Positions 26,009-35,135 of a stretch of DNA of 64,000 bases are shown piece after piece. How positions within the stretch are numbered: the stretch's first letter is position 1; the number at the start of each line of letters is the position of its first letter. This DNA is from Jannaschia sp. CCS1. GTDB lineage: Bacteria > Pseudomonadota > Alphaproteobacteria > Rhodobacterales > Rhodobacteraceae. The stretch lies in assembly GCF_000013565.1 (NCBI RefSeq), contig NC_007801.1, positions 1 to 64,000 of the forward strand, read 5' to 3'. The notes under the pieces are model-generated. The model saw only the letters and a program-made list of their open reading frames with translations, was not told the DNA's origin and made no database searches. The position numbers and the translations under genes were made by a program.

Positions 26009-26863
26009 ATGCCAACCGCTGAGTTTTTTTCCGAGTATTTCGGTCTGAAGGAGCGCCCCTTCACGCTCCTCCCGGATCCTGATTTTCTCTATTGGTCCAA
26101 ACAGCACCGGCGCGCCTACACCGTGCTGGAATATGGTGTAGCGGCCAAGGCTCCGATCACGGTCATCACCGGCGAAGTTGGCGCGGGCAAGACGACCCTG
26201 GTGCAGAAGCTTTTACAGGACTTCGATGATGACGTCATTGTCGGGCTGATCTCGAACGCCCAGGGTGGGCGGGGCGATCTGCTGCAATGGGCGCTCAACG
26301 CGCTGGAGGCACCGGGTGATTTCGGCTCTGACTACGTGTCCAAGCATCAGGCCATGCAAAGCTTCCTGATCGAAAGCTATGCCGCCGGAAAGCGGGTCGT
26401 TCTGATCATAGACGAGGCGCAGAACATTTCGCGCGAGGGTTTGGAAGAGCTGCGCATGATGACCAACATCAATGCCGGCAAGGACGAACTGCTCCAGCTG
26501 ATCCTGGTGGGCCAGCCCGAACTGCGCGAGATGATTGCCGGCTATGACATGCGCCAATTCGCACAGCGCGTGATGGCAAATTTTCACCTGTCCAACATGG
26601 ATCTGGAAACCACCACGGCCTACATCCGCCACCGGCTGGTCCATGCTGGTGGGACCGGCGAAGAATTCAACAATGGGGCCATCGCGCTGATCCATCGCTA
26701 CAGTGATGGCGTTCCGCGCCTGGTCAACAAATACGCCGATTTTGCAATGGTTTACGCGGCCAGCACCAACCAACCCTGTGTGGATGAGATGACGGTCTGC
26801 GAGGTCAATGCCGACGCGCTCTTCATGGCCCCTGATATGGTTCGCAAGGACGCTGCTGAATGA
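26009..26863 (+). CDS. ExeA-like AAA ATPase of XrtA/PEP-CTERM EPS systems
   Basis: A 284-residue ATPase. It begins EFFSEYFGLKERPFTLLPDP, the typical N-terminus of ATPases found with exosortase A-type EPS clusters. Walker A is GEVGAGKTTL (about residue 53), Walker B VVLIIDEAQNI (about 131), followed by LQLILVGQPELREM and HLSNMDLETTTAYIRHRL. ATG 26009 is used because upstream residues in the frame are unconserved. It overlaps GumC by four bases. Its job in EPS production is not established; coupling ATP hydrolysis to assembly is the usual suggestion. No exosortase gene is in this window. Confidence 0.88.
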   Translation: MPTAEFFSEYFGLKERPFTLLPDPDFLYWSKQHRRAYTVLEYGVAAKAPITVITGEVGAGKTTLVQKLLQDFDDDVIVGLISNAQGGRGDLLQWALNALEAPGDFGSDYVSKHQAMQSFLIESYAAGKRVVLIIDEAQNISREGLEELRMMTNINAGKDELLQLILVGQPELREMIAGYDMRQFAQRVMANFHLSNMDLETTTAYIRHRLVHAGGTGEEFNNGAIALIHRYSDGVPRLVNKYADFAMVYAASTNQPCVDEMTVCEVNADALFMAPDMVRKDAAE

Positions 26864-28413
26864 ACTTCGACCTGCGTTTCTATCTGCGCCTGTTCATCCG
26901 ACGACTGCCGGCCATGATGACGATCATTATCGTCTGCTCAGCCATCGGCGTCGTGCTGGCGATGCGCCTGCCGCCGACTTATTCGACGTCTGCACGACTT
27001 TTGATGGAAAGTCCGCAAATTCCTGACGCACTGGCCGCTGCGATCGTCAATGTATCCCCTGATGAAGAGATCGAAATCATCCGTCAGAGGCTGCTGACCC
27101 GGGTCAATCTGCTCAACATTGCCAATGAAATGAATGTGTTTGAGAACTACGCCGCCACGCCAGCGGACGAGATGGTGCAACACATGCGTGCGCATACCAG
27201 AATCCGCAGCACCGGAGGCCAGAATCAACCCACTCTGATTACGGTTAGCTTCGAGGCACGCGCGCCCCAGATCGCAGCCAATGTAGTTAATGAATATGTC
27301 ACCCGCATCGTCAGCGCGAATGTAGAATTGCGCACTGGATTGGCTGAAGACACATTGTCATTCTTTGAGCAGGAAGTCAGCCGCCTCTCCACAGAATTGG
27401 ATCTGCGGAGTGGGTACATCGCAGAGTTCCAGATAGAAAATGCCGACGCCCTACCGGACGATCAAGCGTTCCGGCTAAACCGTCAGGCGCTCTTGCAAGA
27501 GCGTATCGGGAGTGCCGAACGCGAACGTGCAACCCTTCAGGATCAGCGCGCCCGTGTGATTGCGATTTTTGAGCAAACCGGTCAAATCAACTCAGGCAAC
27601 CCCGAAACGCTCAGCCCAGAAGAACAGCAACTGCATGCGGCTGAAGCGGAGTTGGCCAACGCGCTTACAATTTTTTCCGAAACCAACCCTCAAGTGCAAT
27701 TGCTTCAGCGCCAGGTTGAGCGATTGCGCGAACAGATAGCAGCCGGAATAGAAACAGGTCAGGAAGAGGGAGAAAACGACGACGCGCGCTCCAGCACACG
27801 CACCGTTCTGGATCTACAACTGACCCAAATTGACACTCAAATCACCGCACTCGACACTCTGATCGCCGAGACACAGCAAGAACTACAGCGGTTGGAGGAT
27901 GCCATTTCACGCACTCCGAGCAATGCGATCACACTCAGTAGCCTAGAGCGCAACTACGAAAATATCCGCGATCAGTATGATCAGGCCGTTGCGCGGTTGG
28001 CCGATGCCAGCACAGGTGAGCGGATTGAACTGACCTCCCGGGGGCAGCGGATATCCTTGATTGAATCTGCCAACGTACCCAGAAGCCCATCTAGTCCAGA
28101 TCGCCCAATGGTCGCCGCCACTGGTGTCGCGTTAGGGATCGGTTTGGCTGGCGCTCTGTTCTTGTTGCTTGAACTCCTGAACCGCACCGTGCGACGCCCG
28201 GTGGAGATAACAAATGCGCTTGGCATCCAACCTCTGGCCGTAATCCCTTACCTAGACACACAAAGCCTCAGACTAAGACGTCGATTGATACGCTTGATAT
28301 CGCTGATAATTGTGATTTTGGGCGTACCGGCCGCCCTCTGGGCGATCGATATGTATTATATGCCTCTTGACCAATTGGCTGAGCGGGTCCTGAGTCGTCT
28401 AGGCGTGGGTTGA
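26860..28413 (+). CDS. Wzz/GumC-type polysaccharide co-polymerase
   Basis: A 517-residue inner-membrane chain-length determinant. A first membrane helix (about residues 18-38, MMTIIIVCSAIGVVLAM) is followed by a large periplasmic region. Long coiled coils run from about 165 to 370 (SFFEQEVSRLSTELDLRSGY, QLLQRQVERLREQIAAGIE). A membrane segment follows the proline-containing PRSPSSPDRPMVAATGVALG at about 410-435, and another lies near the C-terminus (LISLIIVILGVPAALWAI). The tyrosine-kinase domain is not fused but encoded next at 28440. It would set chain length and dock with the OPX protein. Confidence 0.92.
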   Translation: MNFDLRFYLRLFIRRLPAMMTIIIVCSAIGVVLAMRLPPTYSTSARLLMESPQIPDALAAAIVNVSPDEEIEIIRQRLLTRVNLLNIANEMNVFENYAATPADEMVQHMRAHTRIRSTGGQNQPTLITVSFEARAPQIAANVVNEYVTRIVSANVELRTGLAEDTLSFFEQEVSRLSTELDLRSGYIAEFQIENADALPDDQAFRLNRQALLQERIGSAERERATLQDQRARVIAIFEQTGQINSGNPETLSPEEQQLHAAEAELANALTIFSETNPQVQLLQRQVERLREQIAAGIETGQEEGENDDARSSTRTVLDLQLTQIDTQITALDTLIAETQQELQRLEDAISRTPSNAITLSSLERNYENIRDQYDQAVARLADASTGERIELTSRGQRISLIESANVPRSPSSPDRPMVAATGVALGIGLAGALFLLLELLNRTVRRPVEITNALGIQPLAVIPYLDTQSLRLRRRLIRLISLIIVILGVPAALWAIDMYYMPLDQLAERVLSRLGVG

Positions 28414-28439
28414 GGCTACTTGTAGTTTAAAGAACCGGT

Positions 28440-29297
28440 ATGGAAAAACTTCAAAAAGCACTTGAAAAAGCACGTGAACGCCGCGCCGATGCGATAGGTG
28501 AGCAGCACTCAAAGACGGCGGCTTCTGGCACATCGCGCGCCGCAAACACTGCGGCGTCAATGGCGGACTCCGTTCTGGATCCAATTGATCAACTTTGGGC
28601 AAACCTTACCGAATTCAAGCCTAACGCAGACCAGCTGTCTACAAACCGGATCATCGCCAACTCCGCGCAACCCTCCGTAACGCCTTTTGATATTCTGCGG
28701 ACCAAGACTCAGTTGATGATGCAGAAAAACGGCTGGAAGAGGCTGGCCGTTACTTCACCGACCGCCTCATGCGGAAAGACGACGATGGCCCTAAATCTGG
28801 CTCTGGGATTCACGCGGCAGCCCGATATCAGGGTTATGTTGATCGAATTGGACCTCCGTCGGCCTAGTATCGCGAAGGTACTTGGGCTCCAGTTAAACAA
28901 TGATATTACTGAAGTTTTAAGAGGTGACGTATCATTCCACGAACATGCTTTCCGCTTTGGTAAGAATGTGACCATTTCAGCAGCCCGAAACGTATCGAAA
29001 GATCCCACATCAATCCTTCTTGGCCCTACCACTCATCAAATATTGGAGGATATCGAAGCCACTTATGACCCAGATATTCTCATGTTTGACCTTCCTCCGC
29101 TTCTCGTAAGCGACGATACCCGCGCTTTCCTGAAAGAAGTTGATTGTGGCATGATGATAGCTCGGGCCGAAGTCAGCAGTAATTCACAAATTGATGCTTG
29201 CGAAAAAGAAATTACAGATCAGACGAATATGCTAGGTGTTGTGCTGAACTGCTGTCAGCATTTTGACGATACCAGTTATGGCTATGGATATGACTAA
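28440..29297 (+). CDS. CpsD/CapB-like BY-kinase protein with unusual P-loop
   Basis: A 285-residue cytosolic partner of GumC. It starts MEKLQKALEKARERRADA, the usual helix of this family. The P-loop reads SPTASCGKTTMALNLA instead of the normal GxGKS/T type with preceding glycine, while Walker A' (VMLIELDLRRPSIAKVLGL) and Walker B (ILMFDLPPLLV) are kept. The C-terminus ends in a short tyrosine cluster (SYGYGYD), which is where these proteins autophosphorylate. Only three tyrosines are close together, fewer than in E. coli Wzc. Codon use here is less GC-rich than in neighbouring genes. The phosphatase at 1937 is a possible antagonist. Confidence 0.85.
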   Translation: MEKLQKALEKARERRADAIGEQHSKTAASGTSRAANTAASMADSVLDPIDQLWANLTEFKPNADQLSTNRIIANSAQPSVTPFDILRTKTQLMMQKNGWKRLAVTSPTASCGKTTMALNLALGFTRQPDIRVMLIELDLRRPSIAKVLGLQLNNDITEVLRGDVSFHEHAFRFGKNVTISAARNVSKDPTSILLGPTTHQILEDIEATYDPDILMFDLPPLLVSDDTRAFLKEVDCGMMIARAEVSSNSQIDACEKEITDQTNMLGVVLNCCQHFDDTSYGYGYD

Positions 29298-29474
29298 TAC
29301 ATCCTCAGTATGAGATCCTGCAATTGAAAGCTAAAAAATCAGTGATTTACATCTGGGTTGAAACCAGTCCACTTGATATCGTGATCCAGCGCGCCAGTGG
29401 CTTGAAGGCACAGCGATCTGTTGTGCACGGCACAGGTCCCTACCCTTGGGTAACCGATGGTACCCGGAGGGCAA

Positions 29475-30509
29475 ATGGTTAGTCTCTCAGAGTCTACAGA
29501 ATGCCGAGTTGTCTTTGGAGACTTCGGAGCCCGCGGTTGGGATCCAATCAGTCATATGGCCAGTCTGGCTTCAGAGCTTTTCGAGACCCCCCTGGTCTGC
29601 CCTCAGCAACAAAAACTCTCGGTTTGGCGGCATGCCAGGATGATGGCCTTGCCCGTACCCCGTGCTGCGTCCGATTGGACGCTCTATATTGCTAGAAGTC
29701 CCAGTTACCTTAAACGCTACCTCGCGTTACCGGAGTTCACCAGACCAGGACGCCGCGCGATATGGATCATTGACAGCTTCCGCACCGAAATCATGCCTCA
29801 TTCGGCCCTTTTTCGGCATTTTGACTTGGTTGCCTACACCCAAAAAGGTGAAGCGCCCGCCTACAACGCCGTCGCGCCGGGACGGACGGTTTTCCTAGGC
29901 TGGGGAACTGACGCTTTGAGGCTGGGGACCAGTGAGGGCGCGCGCGACATTGATGTCCTACGCGTCGGGCGACAACCCGAGACATGGACAGATGACAGCC
30001 GCAGTGCCATTACCTGCGCAGCGTCAGGCCTGCACTTTCATGGACGTCCGCCAGCGGACGAGTCCGCCACCCCCACAGCCGCACAACGCCATCTGATGCG
30101 CTGGTATGGTCGGGCAAAGTTTCTCATTGCCTTCTCCAATCTTGCCGCACCCGCCAGTTATACCCACCCGACCAAAGACTACATCACGGGACGGTGGACC
30201 GATGCCTTGGCCGCGGGCGCGGTTGTCGCCGGCATCTCCCCTTTCCAAGATGCCTCCCGCGAAGATCTGCTTTGGCCCGGGGCCACACTTGAGTTCCACG
30301 GCATAGATCTGACGTCCAATACAGAAGTCCTCCGTAAAGCCGTCGAGGTTTGGTCGCCAGACATCGCTCGTCACAATCACAAAATGGCCTTAGAGAAACT
30401 CGACTGGAGATGGCGGTTTCAGACTTTGGCCCGGCGCATGAACATCACTGCCCCAATGCTAAAGGCCGAGATCACGCAATTGGAGAATATGCTGTCGACG
30501 GCGGGATAA
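29475..30509 (+). CDS. Glycosyltransferase-like protein (GT1/CgeB-like)
   Basis: A 344-residue cytosolic protein resembling glycosyltransferases of the GT-B fold. The C-terminal half contains AKFLIAFSNLAAPASYTHPT and YITGRWTDALAAGAVVAG, the conserved acceptor/donor loop seen in YkvP/CgeB-like enzymes. The N-terminal half has an IWIIDSFR segment and a nucleotide-fold-like VAYTQKGEAPAYN. ATG 29475 is chosen for the GGAGG site just upstream. It ends 14 bases from the convergent gmhA gene. Substrates are unknown. Confidence 0.7.
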   Translation: MVSLSESTECRVVFGDFGARGWDPISHMASLASELFETPLVCPQQQKLSVWRHARMMALPVPRAASDWTLYIARSPSYLKRYLALPEFTRPGRRAIWIIDSFRTEIMPHSALFRHFDLVAYTQKGEAPAYNAVAPGRTVFLGWGTDALRLGTSEGARDIDVLRVGRQPETWTDDSRSAITCAASGLHFHGRPPADESATPTAAQRHLMRWYGRAKFLIAFSNLAAPASYTHPTKDYITGRWTDALAAGAVVAGISPFQDASREDLLWPGATLEFHGIDLTSNTEVLRKAVEVWSPDIARHNHKMALEKLDWRWRFQTLARRMNITAPMLKAEITQLENMLSTAG

Positions 30510-30523
30510 GCAGCGCCACGTGG

Positions 30524-31105
30524 TCAGCTTGGCTTGCGGGCTTTCATATACTGAGTGAGGCAATGAATAAGGCTTTGATGGGCATCCTCGACGATCCCGT
30601 AATTCTCGACCTCGACATGCACAACATGGTGGGCCATGTCTTTCAACCGGCCGCCCTTGAACCCCACAAAAGCGATCGTTGGCACACCGAATTCATTGGC
30701 ATATTGGCAAGCATTCACGACATTGGGTGAATTTCCCGAAGAACTCACCACCAACAAAGCGTCTTTTTCTGTCAGATAATATTTCAACTGTTCCGAGAAG
30801 ACAGCGTCATAAGAAATGTCGTTCCCGATAGCCGTCAGCATCGGCACATTGGACGCGAGAGAGATTGTTCTGAAAGGCGGGTGACCTTCGACATGGGTGC
30901 CTTTTGAACTGTCACAAACCGTGTGATCAGCAATCGCCGCCGACCCTCCATTGCCAGCCACCCAAACCGTACCCTTCGCCTCAATGACACGGTCAAACAC
31001 GGCCAGAACATCAACCATCGGGCCTTTGTCAAAAGCAATCAGCGCCTCGGCAAAGCGTTGATAATAGGACGCAATAAAGTCTTCTAGAGGTGCAACCGAC
31101 ATCAT
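30524..31105 (-). CDS. gmhA: Sedoheptulose-7-phosphate isomerase
   Basis: A 193-residue SIS-domain isomerase turning sedoheptulose-7-phosphate into D-glycero-manno-heptose-7-phosphate, the first step of NDP-heptose synthesis. Family features are VWVAGNGGSAAIADHTVCD, ALLVVSSSGNSPNVVNA and the C-terminal VEDAHQSLIHCL, which holds the Gln and His ligands. The other heptose genes (hddA, hddC, gmhB) lie at 34.1-37.6 kb on the opposite strand. It is transcribed leftward, converging with the glycosyltransferase before it. Confidence 0.88.
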   Translation of the reverse strand: MMSVAPLEDFIASYYQRFAEALIAFDKGPMVDVLAVFDRVIEAKGTVWVAGNGGSAAIADHTVCDSSKGTHVEGHPPFRTISLASNVPMLTAIGNDISYDAVFSEQLKYYLTEKDALLVVSSSGNSPNVVNACQYANEFGVPTIAFVGFKGGRLKDMAHHVVHVEVENYGIVEDAHQSLIHCLTQYMKARKPS

Positions 31106-31340
31106 GGTTCTCCGGTAGCCTACGGCACAGATGATGTGCGAGATGTGGGCGACGGACGGAATATTGTCAACGCAGGCGAAAAATTGATGTACTGCAAATA
31201 TTTGGTTTTAATCACCTCCTCCGCAACAATGTGGCATGTGACCCCAGAATGAACTAAGGCCAGATTCAGGACAAGTGACCAGATGTTCAGGGCCGGCTTT
31301 CATGGGACCAAACGATAACAAGCTCCAATATGGGGCGCAG

Positions 31341-32834
31341 ATGGACACACAAGCGATGAAGCCGCACACCCCCCTCCAAGCATGGCACTACGCGGTTCTG
31401 TCTATCATTCTGGTCCTGTATGTCGGATGGCCCAATGCGGTTTTCGTTGAATCCGAAGATACCCTAGTCTTTATGAGCCGCATCCTTGACGGGGCTCCGA
31501 AACTTCACGCCAATCATCTTCTGTTCGAGCCACTCTACCATGCAATGTTGCAGCTCTGCCTGACTGTCTGGCCCGACGCCGATCCAGTTCTGACCCTACA
31601 GCGCTTTACCACCGTCTTTGCCCTTTCCGGATTGGGTGCAGGGTTTTTTCTCATTCTGCCGCGCGCGGGGACCAATGCAGCGGTTTTGGGGGTCGGGCTA
31701 ATGGGCAGTGCGTTTGCGTTCTGGCACTACAGCAAGGTCGTCGATGCCTACGTCCCTGCCCTGGCGATCGCGTTATGGTCTCTGGTCATTTTTGATCGGC
31801 GACACTCTTTGCCGGGCCCCGTACTGGCCGCCAGTTTGGCACTGCTTGCAGCCGCCGCAACACTGATCCATCAGCTCTACTTTTTTCACGTCGTGATGTT
31901 GTTCGGAGCACTGATGATATGCGGGTCAGGCTGGCACGGACGGCTGCGCGATGGTGCCATCTACGTTGGCTTGACTGGTGGCAGTCTCTTGGCCCTGTAT
32001 TGGCTGGCCTATGTAAGCTCAGACGGGGGCGCTCTCACCCTCAGGGACTTTCTGAGATGGTCATTGGGGCTTGCGAAAAACGGCTTGTGGGTTGAACCAT
32101 CAACGCAGTCCCCACTGCTCGCGACCATAGGGTTTGCCACGGCACTTATATACTTAACTCCGGCCTTTGGCATTCCGTACCTGCAATCGCTTGCTGATAA
32201 TGTGGCAGGGGGACGGCTTCTGGACGAAGAGGCCTACATTGCCCGCGAAGCTCTTGGGCAAACACTGTCCATTGCTGTCTTTGCAATGTCAGTTCTGGCT
32301 GCGATTTTATGCCTTTGGCTGGCGGCACGCATGCTCCGCAATCTGCGCCGGTCCCAGCCCGATGCAACAGAGGCATACTTGGTTGTTTTTATTGTATTTT
32401 ATGCAATTGTCGCAACCGTTTGGGAAGCTGCAAACCGGGAATTCTGGATCCATGTTCTCGCGGGCCTGACATTGCTTGTGGCCATGCGCTTGCGCGTGCC
32501 CGACGCTGAACGGGATCTGCGCCCCGGTTTTTTGGCCTTCGCCTTGTTGGGCAGCGCCAACTTTCTCGGAGCGATTCAGCCTCTGAGCAATTCCGACAAC
32601 GATTACTGGCGCGTCACAACGGCCCCGATCGTGGCAGAGCTCTCTTCCGGAGATGTCGTGGTGGTCAACTGCCCGTGGCTCTGCGCAAATTATCTCGAGT
32701 ATCTGTCTGGGGCACAGGTTTACCTGTATGATCAACTCGTCGATGTAGATGTCCCACCTGCGGCCAGCGATTGGCGGGCGGGGATCCAGATACAGACACT
32801 TGACCCGGTTACGCTGCAGCCCGCCTCGCCTTAA
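31341..32834 (+). CDS. Polytopic membrane protein, GT-C-like glycosyltransferase
   Basis: About 497 residues with ten or more membrane helices. Near the N-terminus, on the presumed first periplasmic loop, are the acidic pair and histidines VESEDTLVFMSRILDGAP and LHANHLLFEPLYHAM, consistent with a GT-C enzyme that uses lipid-linked sugars. The periplasmic C-terminus contains VVVVNCPWLCANYLEYLSGA. The start is uncertain: ATG 31341, ATG 31302 and the frame start at 31275 are all possible. The UbiA protein at 42189 could supply its lipid-linked donor. No exact family is recognised. Confidence 0.6.
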   Translation: MDTQAMKPHTPLQAWHYAVLSIILVLYVGWPNAVFVESEDTLVFMSRILDGAPKLHANHLLFEPLYHAMLQLCLTVWPDADPVLTLQRFTTVFALSGLGAGFFLILPRAGTNAAVLGVGLMGSAFAFWHYSKVVDAYVPALAIALWSLVIFDRRHSLPGPVLAASLALLAAAATLIHQLYFFHVVMLFGALMICGSGWHGRLRDGAIYVGLTGGSLLALYWLAYVSSDGGALTLRDFLRWSLGLAKNGLWVEPSTQSPLLATIGFATALIYLTPAFGIPYLQSLADNVAGGRLLDEEAYIAREALGQTLSIAVFAMSVLAAILCLWLAARMLRNLRRSQPDATEAYLVVFIVFYAIVATVWEAANREFWIHVLAGLTLLVAMRLRVPDAERDLRPGFLAFALLGSANFLGAIQPLSNSDNDYWRVTTAPIVAELSSGDVVVVNCPWLCANYLEYLSGAQVYLYDQLVDVDVPPAASDWRAGIQIQTLDPVTLQPASP

Positions 32835-32882
32835 CTAGGTACTCGCTCCACCGCTTGCCCCACGTGGGAATGGTAAATATCA

Positions 32883-34136
32883 GTGTCGGATATTTACAAC
32901 GGCGGCTCGAACTACATGATTCACTACATGACACCGAAAGGCGTCGGCGATGCTTGGGTCGGGAACGAATTGCGCGTCATGCAGAAAGCGGAGATACCGT
33001 TTGTATTGCACGCCCTGAACCACCCTGACCAAACGTATTTTTCTTCTGATGATATCGCCACACTGGAGAGCGCCACGAACTATATTTATCCTCTGCGCCA
33101 GTGGGTTGCCCTTTGGGCTATTCTGATGGCCCCGTTCCGCTTTGGGAGGCGATTTTTTTCCTCTCTTGCCAATGCGTTGGTGGGTCCGAGCGAATCGTTT
33201 CGCAACCGCGCTGTGGGCCTGTGGCATTTCGCACTGGCCTGCCATTGGGCCGCCGGGCTCCGCGCGTCGCCGCCGGTCCATATCCACTCGCAATGGATCC
33301 ATTCCGCCGGGACCGTGGCCATGTATGGGGCCTGGCTTCTGGACCGGCCCTTCAGCTTCACCGGCCATGCCGCCGATCTGTTCCGCAACCGACAGGCCCT
33401 GGATACCAAGATCGCGCGGGCCGAGTTCATCATCTGCATCTCGGAATTTCACCGGCAGTTCTACCTGGAAAACGGCGCGGATCCTGCGCAGCTTCACATC
33501 GCCTATTGCGGCATCGACACCAGTCATTTCACCCCACGCCGCCGCCCCCGTGACCGCACGCGGCCCTACCATATCCTGTCGTCGGGCCGGCTGGTCGAGA
33601 AGAAGGGCTTTGCCGATCTGATCCGGACCTGTGTGATCCTGCGGGACCGGGGGCTTGATTATCGCTGCACCATCGCAGGCTCTGGCCCCGATGAAGGCGT
33701 GTTGCGCGCCCAGATCGCACAATCCGGGCTGGAGGATCTGGTGACCCTGACCGGTGAGGCCCTGAAGCAGGAAGATATCCCCGATTTCATGGCCACCGGT
33801 GATGTCTATACGCTCCCCTGTATCTGGGCCTCCGACAATGATGTCGACGGGTTGCCGCAGATGCTGATGGAGGCGATGGCCTGCGGATTGCCTGCCATAT
33901 CGACCCGGCTGGTTGGTATTCCCGACCTGATCCACGATGGGGAGACGGGTCTTCTGGTGGACCCCAATGACCCGGAAGCCCTGGCCGATGCCCTGATGCG
34001 GCTGGAGTCTGATACGGTTTTTGCGGATGATTTGTCTCAAGCCGGATATCGCCATTTGGTCGACACATTCGATCTCGATAGATGCCTCGAACCCCTTCTC
34101 GAAAAATTTCGCGCCAGCCTGGAGGCTGCAAAATGA
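32883..34136 (+). CDS. Glycosyltransferase family 4
   Basis: A 417-residue GT-B retaining glycosyltransferase that would add a sugar to the lipid-linked repeat unit. The C-terminal domain shows ILSSGRLVEKKGFADLIRTC (about residue 230), DVYTLPCIWASDNDVDGLPQ and LMEAMACGLPAISTRL with the conserved EX7E-type glutamates, then GETGLLVDPNDPEALADAL. The start may be GTG 32883, or ATG 32916 (MIHYMTPKGVGDAW), which looks equally natural. It ends in an ATGA overlap with hddA, so the transferase and the heptose genes are co-translated; it may transfer the heptose. That is inference. Confidence 0.9.
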   Translation: MSDIYNGGSNYMIHYMTPKGVGDAWVGNELRVMQKAEIPFVLHALNHPDQTYFSSDDIATLESATNYIYPLRQWVALWAILMAPFRFGRRFFSSLANALVGPSESFRNRAVGLWHFALACHWAAGLRASPPVHIHSQWIHSAGTVAMYGAWLLDRPFSFTGHAADLFRNRQALDTKIARAEFIICISEFHRQFYLENGADPAQLHIAYCGIDTSHFTPRRRPRDRTRPYHILSSGRLVEKKGFADLIRTCVILRDRGLDYRCTIAGSGPDEGVLRAQIAQSGLEDLVTLTGEALKQEDIPDFMATGDVYTLPCIWASDNDVDGLPQMLMEAMACGLPAISTRLVGIPDLIHDGETGLLVDPNDPEALADALMRLESDTVFADDLSQAGYRHLVDTFDLDRCLEPLLEKFRASLEAAK

Positions 34137-35119
34137 TCATTACCCAAACCCCCTATCGTGTCAGCTTTGCCGGTGGTGGCACGGATCTTCCGGCCTTCTA
34201 TGAACACGAACCCGGAGCCGTTTTGTCCGTCGGCGTGCAGCAGCACATGTATGTCACCGTCTCGCCGCGCTTCGACAAGACCACCCGTGTGGCCTATACC
34301 CGCGTGGAAATTGCCGATGGCATCGACAAGATCGACCATACCATCGCCCGTGAGGCCCTGCGCATGACCGGCCTGGGCGACCATCTTGAGATCACAACCG
34401 TGGGCGACGTGCCCGCAGGCACCGGTATGGGGTCTTCCTCGTCGCTGGCGGTGGGGCTTCTGAACGCCCTTTATGCCTACAAGGGGCAGGTCACGAGCCC
34501 CGGCGCGCTGGCCGAGAAATCCTGCGAAATCGAGATTGATATTCTCGGCAAACCCATCGGGCGGCAGGACCAATACGCGGCGGCTTATGGCGGCGTGAAC
34601 TACATCCGCTTCAATCCCGACCATTCCGTCGATGTGGAGCCGGTACCAACGGCGCCGGAATTCCTCGACCAGCTCGAAAAGCATATCATCCTGCTCTACA
34701 CCGAGGGGCAGCGGGATGCCGATACGATCCTGAAAAAGCAATCTGAAGGCTCGGCCGATAAGATGAGCGTCCTGCGCCAGATGCGCGATCTGGCCGGAGA
34801 GCTGCGCACGACCATGGGCGGCCAGGGCAATCTGGAGGATTTCGGGCGCATCCTGAACGAAGGATGGGAGCTGAAACGCTCGCTTGGCTTCGGGATCTCC
34901 AACCAGGGCGTGGATGACTGGTATCAGGCCGCGCGGGCCAATGGCGCGATGGGTGGCAAGCTTCTGGGTGCGGGCGGCGGTGGCTTCCTTCTGGTCATGG
35001 CCCCGCCCGACCGCCATGAGGCGATCCGCGAAGCCGTGGGCCGCCCGCGCGAAATCCCCTTCCGCATTGATCGGCGCGGCAGCCGGGTGATCTATATTTC
35101 TGATCGCTATACGTTCTGA
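34133..35119 (+). CDS. hddA: D-glycero-alpha-D-manno-heptose-7-phosphate kinase
   Basis: A 328-residue GHMP kinase. It opens TQTPYRVSFAGGGTDLPAFY, the HddA signature, and has the ATP-binding GTGMGSSSSLAVGLL at about residues 98-112. Other family parts are IGRQDQYAAAYGGVNYIRF and the C-terminal MGGKLLGAGGGGFLLV. It makes heptose-1,7-bisphosphate in the alpha (GDP) branch. ATG 34133 overlaps the previous stop by four bases; the frame extends further back but without similarity. GmhB and HddC further down the operon complete the path. Confidence 0.92.
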   Translation: MIITQTPYRVSFAGGGTDLPAFYEHEPGAVLSVGVQQHMYVTVSPRFDKTTRVAYTRVEIADGIDKIDHTIAREALRMTGLGDHLEITTVGDVPAGTGMGSSSSLAVGLLNALYAYKGQVTSPGALAEKSCEIEIDILGKPIGRQDQYAAAYGGVNYIRFNPDHSVDVEPVPTAPEFLDQLEKHIILLYTEGQRDADTILKKQSEGSADKMSVLRQMRDLAGELRTTMGGQGNLEDFGRILNEGWELKRSLGFGISNQGVDDWYQAARANGAMGGKLLGAGGGGFLLVMAPPDRHEAIREAVGRPREIPFRIDRRGSRVIYISDRYTF

Positions 35120-35135
35120 GGGAAGGGGGCGCGCG

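Noticed and set aside
32880-34055. A 391-codon leftward frame opposite the GT4 gene
   Set aside because: The opposite strand has clear GT4 motifs and operon overlaps; this frame is a GC-rich shadow.
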